Origin: Tanytarsus gracilentus
Lineage: Eukaryota > Arthropoda > Insecta > Diptera > Chironomidae
Direction: 5' to 3'
DNA length: 64,000 nucleotides
NCBI GenBank assembly: GCA_038502055.1
Contig: JAXRKN010000039.1
Coordinates: 4,526,001-4,590,000 of the forward strand
Position numbers and translations under genes: made by a program. Below, piece after piece: positions 1 to 11,297 of the stretch. The notes under the pieces are model-generated. The model worked only from the letters and a program-made list of their open reading frames with translations, did not search any database and was not told the origin of the DNA. Within the stretch, counting starts at the first letter, position 1, and the number at the start of each line of letters is the position of its first letter.

Positions 1-2756
1 TTTATTTAGGATAAAAAGTTTTTGCAAATTATCATTTTAGCTAAACAGTTCATCCCTTGCTTGCAACCCACGAAAAATAATAAATTTAAAATTATTAGGT
101 GGTAAAGTGTTGAATGTCCAACAAAAAAAAGTAATTTAACCCCACACATTTTCTAAAACTTTTCTCTTAAGCACAACCACATACTCATTCAAGAGCGGTT
201 ATCACCTCCTTCACATCTTCTCTTTTACATTTTCTTCATTCTTATGAACGAACCATCATAATCATCATTCACTTGAAAAGAATCACTCGTTTTTTTGTGT
301 ATACCACAATATTTTTCTAACATCCTCTTCGTATCCAGTGGCGGTTTCCTTTTTGACTGTTATGTTACATCTGAAAGCTGTCAGTTAATATGTCTTAAGT
401 GAGGAAACAATGGGAAGTGAAATCATTTATCTTTTCACTCAATGATAGCCTCTCGTTGGATATCATCATCACTCATTGGATATTAATAAACTTAATATTT
501 TCTCATACACATCATTGTGTGCCCTTTTGACTCACTTCTGATTTCCACTCATTTATTTTCTTCTCGCGCGATCCGCACTAACAGAATTACATTGACAGAC
601 CGAGAAAAGATAGAAATTGTGGTGTGATATGAAACACAATCGGACGTAAAGTGCCGCGTTGATTTTTTCCCGATATGCGATCAGAGGAAATTCTTTTGGG
701 TTACTGGTTGATTCGGAAACAAAAACACATCGACTACTTCTGCACTTTATCGTCTTTCACTTTTACCATCCACATGCCACATGAGTTTTTCCAGTCATGA
801 CAATATGCGCAAGTCACAACACAACATCGGCTGTTGAGAAAAGGACGAAAATATTCACTGGAAAGTCTTCGTGACTGTTTAATTTTTATCAATGAATGAA
901 TAATCGAGATGTGTCCACGATTTGTGTCTCGGAAAATTTTTCTGCACGTAAACAGTGCGTAATAAATGCGGTTCTCAACCGAGAGATTAAATTTATTGGT
1001 CATTGCGTGCACGGTGGGTGAACGAAAAGCTAAAGTTTAATTAAATAGTAAAGGCGAGAAAATTGTTTTGGTGGTCGTAAAATTTTCTGCTGAGGTGGAG
1101 GAGAAAAAAATTAAAGTTCAGGAGAAAAGAAAGATTGTGGTAGGTCAGTTGTAAGTCGGGAATTGGGATGCATGGCAGGAAATTTTAATGGAATAGATGG
1201 TAATCAAATATTTGAAAAATTTTACTGAACTAAATTATTTAAAATTACTTTTCTATTTCAATCTAGAAATTGTAAATTTTCTATAATTTAATTCATTAAA
1301 ACTCTCCTGAGGACAGACGTACACAGGATGTCAATTTAACTTACATGACTATTGATTTAGTAGAGCAATTGAGATTATCTAAAGTACTTTATGTGAATAG
1401 ATATTACATACTTAGATTAGAGAAATAAGCATTGAATTTTCTAGATATACCCGCAAGCTAAGCTATATACAAAGTGTGATACTGAACATCTTTTAGTTGT
1501 GTCGTGTGATCTTGTTAGACTAAAATGTGTGTTTACCCTTGTACAATGTACATGATGAAGTGAATAACATGTAACGTTTTCTCTCTCTTGAGTGGTTAAG
1601 AATATTTTCATGTTTCAGCAAAGCGGGAGATAAAAATTCCCATTCAATCGTCTTTTCGGATTACTTTTGGCACATTTTCAATTGCACACAACACAATAAT
1701 CGTAAAGCAAAAGTTTCGTTCAAGCATCTGTTGAGCTTTCGAGAATCATTACTTTTTAATGTGCATAATCGACAAAAAAAGAGTCATAAAATATTTAAAA
1801 ATTTATTTTCGCCTCCAAAACAGCTTGAGCTCAATACAATGTCGAGATTGAAATTTATTCACGATATACAGCTTCACTTGATTTTATTTTCTTTAAACAC
1901 ATTTCATTATTCAAAAATTCAACGAAAATTATTCAATTTAATTTTTCCAGCCCACGTGTGAACGTAAAAATTATTTTGTGTTCATAACTTTATTAATTTT
2001 CTTAACAAATTTGATTTTCTCATTGCAAACCTCTCTAGAGAGTGTTTGTATGAAATTATCTGAAATAAATGGATATCTAAACAACTACCTTGGATTATGT
2101 TTGGAGCAAGGTAAATATCCAAGAAGAAAATTGAACACACACAAAAAATGAGAAAATGGTTTTGGCTTAGATTATGTGGATTCATATTTAGGTCCATTTG
2201 ATGTCGCATCGTAAGAAAATGAAAAATTATTATTGGATGCTAGAAGAACCAAAAAAGGAAGTATCTCAAACAACAAAAGCTTTCACAAGATGAATTTACG
2301 TTGTTGACTGAAACATTACAAAATGATATCACAAATAAGCATTAAATTGGAATTCGCTCGATGTGTTTGCTGGGAGATGAACAAACACAACGACGGAATT
2401 TACTTATCTCCTGGTATTTGCCAATGTTGATGGCTGTCGCATGGTACACAAAAAAAAATCTCTCGGATTTTCTGTCACTTGCAACCTTTAATATCATCTC
2501 AAATCTCTCTCACACTGAAATTGGCAGATTTTTTACTTTTCCATTGACGAGAAAATATTTTTTTTTTATTGCACTTGTGTAATTTTTTTATCTTATCACC
2601 TCGGCTATTACCGCACAACGTGATTGAATTGACAATAATTTAAGAAAAGTTATATGAGGAGAAAATTATTAGCCTTGAAGTGAACTTTAATAAATTTTAA
2701 CGGGTGTTTAATTTAAAATTTAAGGCAGTTATAAATTTAAATTTTTAAAAAACTTT
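1..2756. other. Intergenic, no gene supported
   Basis: AT-rich DNA with only short open frames lacking splice structure or recognisable domains. The part around 540-1020 is somewhat richer in G and C and could be promoter or untranslated leader of a gene outside the window, but nothing decides this. A short coding-looking run near 2240-2345 was considered and not accepted. Confidence 0.5.
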
Positions 2757-3626
2757 TTAGTGCAAATTATCGAATGCATTTGGAGATTTTGACAAGAAAA
2801 ATTGCTTCAACATCTCAATGCCACTTTCGCTGACATCGTCATATCCCGGAATGGCAGCCTTGCATCGCTTAAACCATGCACCAAGACGTGGATATTTCTC
2901 AAGTGACAATCCAAATCCCTAAAATAATTTTCAAATACATATTTTACAACCGTGCAAGGCTTTGCATAAAATAAAATGCTTACAACAAATGTTGATATGC
3001 TGGCAATGTAAGCAAAGTCAGCAGCTGTAATATTTTCGCCGGCAATCCACTCGTTACCGTTGGGAAAATAATGCTCATCAATAGTGAAGAGAATTTCGTG
3101 AAGTTCCTTGACGCGTTCGGGATCGACTGGTTGGCCGGCAAAGAGCGGAGTCTATGAATGTTTGTTTAGGAACGCAAAAAAAGGAAGTCAATTATTGTCC
3201 AAGTGCTCCCGGGAAAGCATCCACTTACCACTAATTGAACAAATTTATTTGTCAAACCGCCGAGTTCATAGTGAAGTCGTTGATTGAGAATTGCCTTCTC
3301 TTTTGGTGACGTGGGAACCAATTCAGGTGCTCGTGACTCAATCAAATAAGTGAGAATCGCTCTCGATTCCCACAAATAAAATTCGTCGTCGTCAATTGTT
3401 GGCACCTTTTTAGGACATAATGAAAATTTTATTAAGCTCTTACACACGCACTCGTCAGACTTACACAATGTTGGGGATTAATTTTGAGGAATTCGGGAGA
3501 AAATTGTTCTTTATTCTGCAAGTCCATGATTTTAATGTCGGCATTTATTTTAAGGTAGCGGATCAGTAAATGGACGGACCGCGAAAATGGGCTCGGAGCT
3601 GAATGATAAAAAACGAGTGGCGCCAT
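2757..3626 (-). CDS. Glutathione S-transferase, Delta-like
   Basis: Cytosolic GST predicted to conjugate glutathione to electrophilic toxins. Four exons on the minus strand: 3465-3626, 3229-3405, 2984-3151 and 2757-2918, all joined by phase-0 GT-AG introns of 59-77 bp. They give 222 residues, the usual length. The N-terminal thioredoxin-like domain starts MAPLVFYHSAPSPFSRS, with Ser12 in the place of the catalytic serine, then NPQHCVPT (cis-proline loop, about 51-57) and WESRAI (66-71), the glutathione-binding motif typical of Delta GSTs. The C-terminal helical domain contains ENITAADFAY. An in-frame ATG four codons upstream (3638) is the alternative start; 3626 is preferred because the third GST in this window also begins MAPL. 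It is head to head with the GST at 3892. Class assignment is from motifs only. Confidence 0.9.
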
Positions 3627-3891
3627 GACGATTCGCAAGACTTTTCACACCAAAATTTAATTGTGAACTAAAAACTTTTATCACCCAAATGAACTTTTTT
3701 TATTTTATCAAATCTTATTAACTGTTAAAATGTTTCAGCGATAAGATAACTGAAAAGACAAACACGAGCACGCAAGTGTGTGCTAGAATAATGTCGATTA
3801 TTTACTGATAACGAGAAATTTATGTGTGATTTAATAAAGATTCTTTTACTACGATAAAGCGTGCACACGGCAGCCAGTTGTAATTTCGACA
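3627..3891. promoter_or_regulatory. Shared divergent promoter of two GST genes
   Basis: Only 265 bp separate the start codons of two oppositely oriented GST genes, so both promoters and 5' UTRs must lie here. Four GATAA motifs are seen: two in direct tandem at 3740-3749, one at 3807-3811 and one at 3853-3857. GATA factors drive gut and fat-body genes in flies, which would suit GSTs. That link is inference, since GATAA is frequent by chance in AT-rich DNA. Confidence 0.5.
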
Positions 3892-5148
3892 ATGGTCAAA
3901 GCACTTCTCTATTGTACACCTGACAGTCCGCCGTGTCAAGTGAGTGTTTACTGATTAATTATGAAAGATAAAAGTCATTAAGAAGGTTCAAATGTAAATT
4001 CAATCAGGTTTATATAATAATATGTTGAGCAACAGTTTAAAGTGCAAAATTTAGAGATTATTTGTCAAGGGGTGGACATTTGATTTTTAAAAATATTTAA
4101 TTTTTTTTGTGATTAAAAATTGTGCTGAAACCAAAAGCTGAAGTTAATCAGCAAAGTGCATATTAAACTTCTAATCCATCATGATTTAATTTTGCTTTTT
4201 TGAAGCTGATTAACCACAAATAATTTTCAACCCAAACTCTCAATCGATTAGTCATCAAACAATTTCCAATTAATTAAATCAATAATTTTCTTTCAATTTC
4301 AGGCGGTTGTGCTGCTAATCAAGCAATTAAAATTGGATGATATCACTGTAAGCTGCAACTGTCAATAGATAAATATTTATGTGATTGTTTTAGTAGTAAA
4401 TTTATGATTCAATAAGCGAATAAGTTTGATGAGTTATGACATAATAATTTCATCCAATTACATAGTTGAAGAATATCGATTTGGAGAGCAATGAACACTT
4501 GACGCCGCAATTTTTGGCAATAAATAAACAGCATCAGGTGCCGACTCTGGTTGATGCGGATGGATTTGTTGTAACGGATTCGCATGCAATAATTCAGTAC
4601 TTGGCAAGCAGCACTAATTTGGTATCGAACGACTCTCATGTCGCTGCAAAAATCAATCAAATTTTGTTCTTCGACTTTGAGCTTTTTCGAGTGATTAGCG
4701 AAATTGGGGTAAGTAAAGTAATTTGTAAAGGAGAGTAAATTTTATTTAAAAATAATTTAGATTCCATTGTACTATGGAACAATCACAGAGCCATCGCAAA
4801 AAACCCTCGGCATACTCTTCGAAAAGCTCGAGGTGCTTGAACATTTTCTCTCGACAAGAACATGGATTGCTGGTGACTTTCTCACGATTGCTGACTTTTC
4901 TGTTTGTGCAACATTCTCCGCAATCTATGTAAGTGAAATTTACTTTCAATTGACCAAAATCAACATCAACATCAGTATTTTAACAGAATTGTCCAATTGA
5001 CCTCAACCGATTTGCATCGACATTAAAGTGGTTCGAGAGATGCAAAAGAACTTTTGTTGGCTATTCGGCCATTGAACAGGACTCGAGAAACGCTCTCGGC
5101 GCATTTTTACGATCGAAGGGAATTCGATTAGAATTGATGAAAAAATAG
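3892..5148 (+). CDS. Glutathione S-transferase, Epsilon-like
   Basis: Second GST, 221 residues from five exons: 3892-3939, 4303-4347, 4466-4708, 4761-4928 and 4987-5148, all junctions phase 0. It begins MVKALLYCTPDSPPCQ. The DSPPC turn places Ser12 as the probable catalytic serine and resembles the GSPPxR turn of Epsilon GSTs. The glutathione-site motif is TDSHAII (68-74), the Epsilon form, in contrast to ESRAI in the neighbours. The cis-proline loop reads NKQHQVPT rather than the common [22 protein letters not shown] marks the start of the second half of the helical domain. The introns after codons 112 and 168 match those of the other two GSTs, while the early introns (after codons 16 and 31) are its own. 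The divergent N-terminal third suggests a shifted substrate range. Confidence 0.88.
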
Positions 5149-8101
5149 ATGTCAAGAACAAACGTTTGATCGATTTTATTGAAGAGTTTTATGACAGATT
5201 TATTTCAAAATTAAAAAAATTTCTAAATTAAAAAACTTTTTATTTTTGTGTTTAAAAATTGAAATTAAATCTTTTTCCATTGCACAAAACTTTGCATGTA
5301 AGAAGCATTAAAAACCGATTGAACATGCTCAAAGCTCTTTTATTCTCTCATCTTTTATGTTCTTCGTATTAACATGAAAAAAACTTTCTCAATGAATCAA
5401 CTTTTGTTGAGGATGTGTGGCATGTTAAAAGTGTTCTTTTGTGAGTTGAAGTTGTCTGTGTTGTTCTTGTTGAGATTAATAAAAAGGAAAAGATTGAAGT
5501 CTATCGAGCAATAATTTAATCGCAAAAGTTTTACATTTTTTCCTTCATCATTTTGAAAACTTTTTCATGCTATTACTTCCTTTTTTTAATGCGCTCATGA
5601 ATTTGGATGAAATTGGAAAAGTTTTGAGTCGTTTCGGTGTCATCGTTATCAAAGGGAAATATTGGGACTTGGTCACGAATCCGATAACTTTTCCGCGGAA
5701 ATTCTACAGAATTTTTCTACGGAATTCCCGCATATATCCACTGAAAATGCTAAAGAATTTCGTTAAAAATTCTGTAGAAAATTATCAAAATATTTTTCCA
5801 TGGAAAATTCCTTGAATTTTTTGAATTAGTTTATTTGTAAAACTCAAGTGTCCACACCCTGAAAACCATAATTTTTAATATTTTTCTCTCCTCTTTGCCA
5901 GTTTATGATAAATGGACACACATTTCAAGTTTATGAATCTTGTAAAAATCGTTGGGACATTTTATTTCACACTAATAGATTGAATCGTAAAAAAATTTGT
6001 CCATCCGTACATATGGGTCGGTTTTATGTAAACTCACAGCAGCACAAATATTTTTTTTACTGTATTTGATATTGAAAGCTGTAACCGCTTCGATTGCAGA
6101 TCGTTGATAAATATTGGTTTTGAGGTTTTAATATCAGAAAAAGGATCGCGGTTTTGCTTATTACCCTTCGGTTTTATGTTAATCGTTCAACATTTAATTT
6201 ATTGATTTTTCAAAATTTATGATGGTAAAAAAATCAATTTCCGATAAAATGTCATAAATCAGAACTTATTTGAAACTTTAATAAAAAATTTAATCAACCT
6301 TTAGAGGATTAGATTTTTTTCTAGCATGCATCTCATGCTAAACATGTGAGCAAGCAAAAGGCGTATGCACGTTTCTAATTTACATTCTTACCGAGACGTG
6401 AAATGAGTATATCATCAATTTTTCAAGACATCAAGTATAATCCGACCGCATCCATTGTTGGCTAAGCAAGACACTTCATTTTCAAAAGCGTACACATCTC
6501 AGTGAGCATGTTGCGTTGTTAGCCCATGTTTAAAATTTTTTTAAAGAAAATAAATGTTTTCTTTTTTTCACATTTCTAAAAAAAATTATTTTAAATTTTT
6601 CCAGACATTAGAACGAAATTTTCCTCACTGGGTAAGCAATGTTAGGAAGAAGCTGTGATATGCATATTTTTCCTGCGATTCAAAAAATTCTTGCTCATTC
6701 AAATCTAATTTTCCACTCGACAACGTCACTCATATATGCTTGTACTTGAACTTCAAGTGAGAAAAATCACGTAGCATTCATCATCATGCACCAAACGAGA
6801 TATGTTTGCAGAATATTTTCCATCCAATATCCAGACAGCAGTAGGTAGATTTTGTGTTTGTGCCACAATGGCATAAAATTTGCATATTTTGTGGCTCCTC
6901 ATTGAAGTCGAGTGAAAATATGTTACAAATGTGGCTTTTTGGTGCATGCTAAATTCACTTGAAAGTAATAAAGTTCGTGAATTACTTCTCTGTGATGTTT
7001 AGTGGAATTTGATTAAAATTTAATCCGAGAATTTCACTCACAGAGTTGAAAATTAATATTTTCGATAAAAACTAAATTTTCAAAATATTTTCAGTTTCGA
7101 ATATTATAAAATACTTTTTAAGCACAAACTTATACCAACACAAACTGACTGTCCATTCACCTCAAATTTCTTTGCACTACTGCAACGTATTATGCAAATT
7201 TCTTCAACCATCAAGTGCTGCGGTTATGGCATGCAATTTTGTTAGAACAGAAAACTAATTACAGTATATAAGGCAAAAAGTTTCTCCACAATTTTCACTC
7301 TGTGCAATGTCATTCCGCAAACTTCATAAAACTTTTAAAAATAGTTTTTATGCTACGATGGAAAAAAGGCAGAGGATTTTTTTGTGTCTGTGTGCCTTTG
7401 ATAGTGTGTTACATGGAAGTCGGCTTATGCATAAAATCTGACATCCACTGAATGCCACATGCTGAATGTTGACAGACGACAAGAATTATTGCATTAAAAA
7501 TTAGCGTTGAGGCTTTGCAAGAGCGAGTGTGAAAAAACCTAAATGCATATGTTTGCACAACTGTCAGTGAGTGCATAATTTAGTGTCGTTTTTTATGAAG
7601 CACTTTATTGTGTAAAATCTGACATCAAGTCGGAAAAAATCCTCTTGAAGGAGTTTAAAAAAATAAGGTTTGAATAACAAATATTCTAAAATTAGAATTT
7701 AACCTAGTAATTTTAATTAATTGCTTTGTTTCATTTAAGCGAAAATTTCTTTTGTCTAAAATGTTTAGAAAAAACAACGAAAAATTCACAAAAACAATTT
7801 TTTCATTCTCATTCTTAACCCATAAAACGAAGATTTTATGTGAGTTTATTGATTCCCAATACTTTTTTTGATTATCATGGCAAGAACGCTGACTAATTCT
7901 GAGAGGTCATTAATTGAGATCTTACGTTACAAACACACATTTGCGAAAAAGTAGAATTTTTAGTGAAAAAACATCTCTTTTGTTTAAAAAAACCAGCTGA
8001 TTATCAATTAAACTCTGAATGTATTTAACGTGTTAAAAACTCACGCAAGACATTCAGTGTTCTCTAAGCCGTTGACACGTTCAGATAAAAAAAGTTTTAA
8101 A
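5149..8101. other. Intergenic, no gene supported
   Basis: The 3' flank of the Epsilon-like GST followed by about 2.9 kb of AT-rich DNA. The longest open frame is about 80 codons and shows no domain. A small inverted repeat lies at 5701-5781. The promoter of the M13 gene should be at the right end, but no TATA box or initiator is convincing. Confidence 0.5.
5701..5781. repeat. Small imperfect inverted repeat
   Basis: The left arm at about 5701-5726 (ATTCTACAGAATTTTTC...) is the imperfect reverse complement of 5755-5781 (...AAAAATTCTGTAGAAAAT), with about 28 bp between. The word CTACAGAATTTTT and its complement are the cores. It may be a remnant of a miniature inverted-repeat element. No target-site duplication was found. 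Confidence 0.4.
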
Positions 8102-10531
8102 ATGATTTTTAATTTTTTGATTTTCATCTTCGCGTTAAAATTTATCAAAATTTTCTCTCAACCTTCACCTTTTGGGTTTAAAATTCAATTAATTGGAAAA
8201 AGCCGCTTTGTGTCAGAAAAAGAAAATAACGCGAGAAATTATTGTGAGTCCATCGAGTGTTTGACTGACGCAGATATTTTATTTACTCGAGCATCGCAAT
8301 ATCAAGCATCAGATCCGTGCATGGATTTCGCAAATTTTTCACTAGCGACCGCAATGGATGTTGGTCCGCCGAGTGAGCGAGATCGTGAAAGAAGTTTTAT
8401 GAGAGGAATTCATGAAAAACTGATGGATCGAATTCGAAGAGCTCTTATGGAAAAAGTGTCTAAAAAAGATGGAAAAGTTGCAAGTGAATTAAAAGTTACG
8501 TTCAAAAAATTCATTAAATCTGATCATGCATTAAGACACATCGAAGGCCATAAAGAGTTTGTGAATTATGTTCAATTTTTGGGTGGATCTCCTTACTTGA
8601 GTCGTCACCTAGCATGGAATCCATTTTTGTTTGATAAATTAAATGATTTTGGAATTTTGAGACCAAAAAATTCTTCAGCTTTAAACATGAATTTGTGGGA
8701 TGAGAAAAAGTTCCACTACCAAAATCTCATCGAGCACGAACCAGAACATTTTCTTAAATTTTTTTTCGATCTTCAGTTAAAAAGATGCAAAATTCCGACA
8801 AAAAATTCATTTAAATTTGATGAAATTCTATGTTTAGACACCTACAGCTACATAACAGGATTCACAGCAGTGGCGACTGCTTTCAAGGCCACCTTCGAAA
8901 ATATAAATTATCTCTATAGAATGCTTGAAACCATGAATGATTATTATGTTGCCGGTTTTCATGGAAAAATTGAGCTGAAAGAGAAAATGTTCGACCCAGC
9001 TATGAAAAATTTTGAAACATTTTTAAATTCACGAAAGAAAATTTTGGAGAAGTACAAAGAAAGCAAACCTGAGGTGATAAAAATTGGAGAATTGAAAAAT
9101 ATTTCTGATAATCTAAAAATCGACTGGTTGAAATTAATTAACTCTCAACTTTTTGACAAATATCAAGTGACTGAAGATGATGAAATTTTAGTAACAAATT
9201 TGAGATTACTTCAAGAGTTGACAGAAAATTTAGCTAAAATTCCAAAAAGGTGAGTTTAAAAATATTCATTTAAAATTTACTAAATTCCTTTTTAAAAGCA
9301 TTGCAGCAGATTTTTTTGTAATCTCATTTTCGTTTGAGAACAACGGAATTTTTGAATATCATCAAGACGATGAATTAAGAAAGACTTGGGCTGGATCTAA
9401 AAAGTCAGTTCAGAGATGGGAAATTTTTACTGAACGACTTTACATGTACATGCCAACCGCTTTGCTCCTTATGTATGATCAAAAGTATGGTGATGAAAAA
9501 CTCAAAAGAGCAGCTGAGGAATTTGTTGGTGAAGCATTGCAAGAAGCTAAAAAGTTGTTCATTAAAAATACAAATTTACCACTTAGTGTTTCATTCAGAG
9601 TCTTATCAAAGCTCAAAAATGCTAAAATAATTTGTGGATTCGACGAGAGATTGATGAAAAATTTAACTCTTGATGATTTTAATAAGGAAATGGCAAAAGA
9701 TGGTTCCTCATTATTGCCAAATGGTAAAAATCGAACATTAAATTATGCCGAAATTAAGCTTTTCGGAAGGAAAATTATGACAACTCCAAAAAACGATGAA
9801 AGGAGGGTAATGACCATGCAAGCGTCATATGATTGGTTTGAAATCACCAAACTTGTTGACGACTACAAATATGATATGAACAATGAAAATATTTTATGTA
9901 AGTTTTAACAAAATTTTACTTTCACAAAATTAAGACTCATAACTTCTAGTTTTTCCACCAAAAACTTTGATTTATCCTTTTTATCATCCCAACCGACCGA
10001 GATTCTTCAACATGGCAACGCTTTTTACTCGAGCAATTTTCTCAATACAGCAGGGAATTAAAAATTACGTCATTGAGGTGAGATTTAAAAATTCATTAAT
10101 TGACATTTTTTCAATTTTTAATTAAATAGAATTTCAACATAAAAAATTTTACCACCGGACTTGAAAATCCCATCGAGATTGCTTATGAGAGTTACTGTGA
10201 ATGGCTTGAAACTCACGAGGATCTTCAACTTGGCGCTAATCTTCTGACAAATCGTCAGCTCTTTTGGGTCGCAAGGTCTGTCGTTGAGTATCGGAAACTC
10301 CATCGACAATTACCGCTAATTATGAAGATTTTGGGGAAGTTTCTTAACGATTACTCATTCCAGTATGACTTTCAGCAAAGTCCCGGATTTTTAGAAGCTT
10401 TTAAGTGTAATTCACCTAAAAAATTATCAAAATCGAGCGAAAGAAATGAAAAGTTAAAGCAATTACAATTTTTAGGGTTCGACACTAAAGATTTAGAAAG
10501 AATTTTCGAGTCCTATAAATTTCTAGGATGA
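8102..10531 (+). CDS. Secreted M13 neprilysin-like protein, probably inactive
   Basis: Four exons, 8102-9249, 9299-9897, 9950-10077 and 10130-10531, encode 758 residues, a normal M13 length. The first ATG in frame is at 8102 and opens a hydrophobic signal peptide (about 1-19) with no later membrane anchor, as in fly Neprilysin-like proteins. The M13 N-terminal lobe is marked by a Cys pair (48, 53) and DPCMDF (71-76). IDWLKLIN and RWEIFTERLYMYM fit later parts of that lobe. In the catalytic half, YPFYHPNRPRFFNMATLF aligns with the segment leading into HExxH of active enzymes, but that position reads FSIQQ (about 613-617). The GENIADNGG region is reduced to LENPIEIAYESY (636-647), so the aspartate is missing. 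The C-terminus has FLEAFKC but lacks the final CxxW. Zinc binding and peptidase activity are therefore unlikely; it could be a binding or decoy protein. Frames are intact across all exons, so it is not an obvious pseudogene. Confidence 0.85.
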
Positions 10532-11297
10532 AAATTATTTATCAACTTTGAAACTATAAATATTTGGGTAATGTACTCATATAAGTCATATTTATTGTTT
10601 AATTTTCTCTATTTAAATTTCCCCCAAAAATTATTACGACAAAGCCACAAGAACAAGTTTTGTGAAAACAAACTTTCCATATGAATTTCAGTGGTTCATT
10701 TATTATCTTGGAAAACTTTTTTTGTTGGTGCATGAAGAAGATAAAATTTTCTCGTAATTTATTGTTGTTTTAATTGCACTTGCTGCTCTGGTTTCTCATA
10801 AATTATTTTACATTTATTGAATTCGATGTAATTCAATTATGTGGTTGAGAGAGCAAAAAATTTTATTAAAGTTTAAATTGTTCCAATTTCATGTAATTTC
10901 ACAAAAAATATCAATTTTCCTATGCAAGATGATTGAATTCTTAACCTCACTTTCATCACCCATCGAGACACGTATCGATGAAATTTTCTTAGTCTCAAAT
11001 CAATTTGTATAATGCACAGACCAATTTTTATGAATCGACCTTGAGGGAATTCAAAGGAAGACCTAAGGTACGGATAGAAAAGGGATTCGATAGAAAACAC
11101 TTTAAAATGTTGTGAAAGAAATAAAAAATTGTTGAAATTGATTTTTGTCGAAATTTAAACTTTTTATTTGTGGAAATTATAAAATTTTATAAAATCACTT
11201 TAGAAATTAAACAAAAACACTCCAGGAAAGTCACGGAAAAATAATTAAGCTCAAAATCACGTATTTCACTAACGAATCTTTTGAACTTCTTGATGAG
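10532..11297. other. Convergent 3' flanks
   Basis: A 766-bp stretch between the stop codons of the M13 gene (plus) and the BTB gene (minus). It should hold both 3' UTRs and polyadenylation sites. No additional coding signal is seen. Confidence 0.5.

Noticed and set aside
2240..2345. Short plus-strand coding-looking run ending SQDEFTLLTETLQNDITNKH
   Set aside because: Only about 34 codons after a stop, with no ATG, no acceptor and no recognisable family. It is compatible with chance in A-rich DNA.
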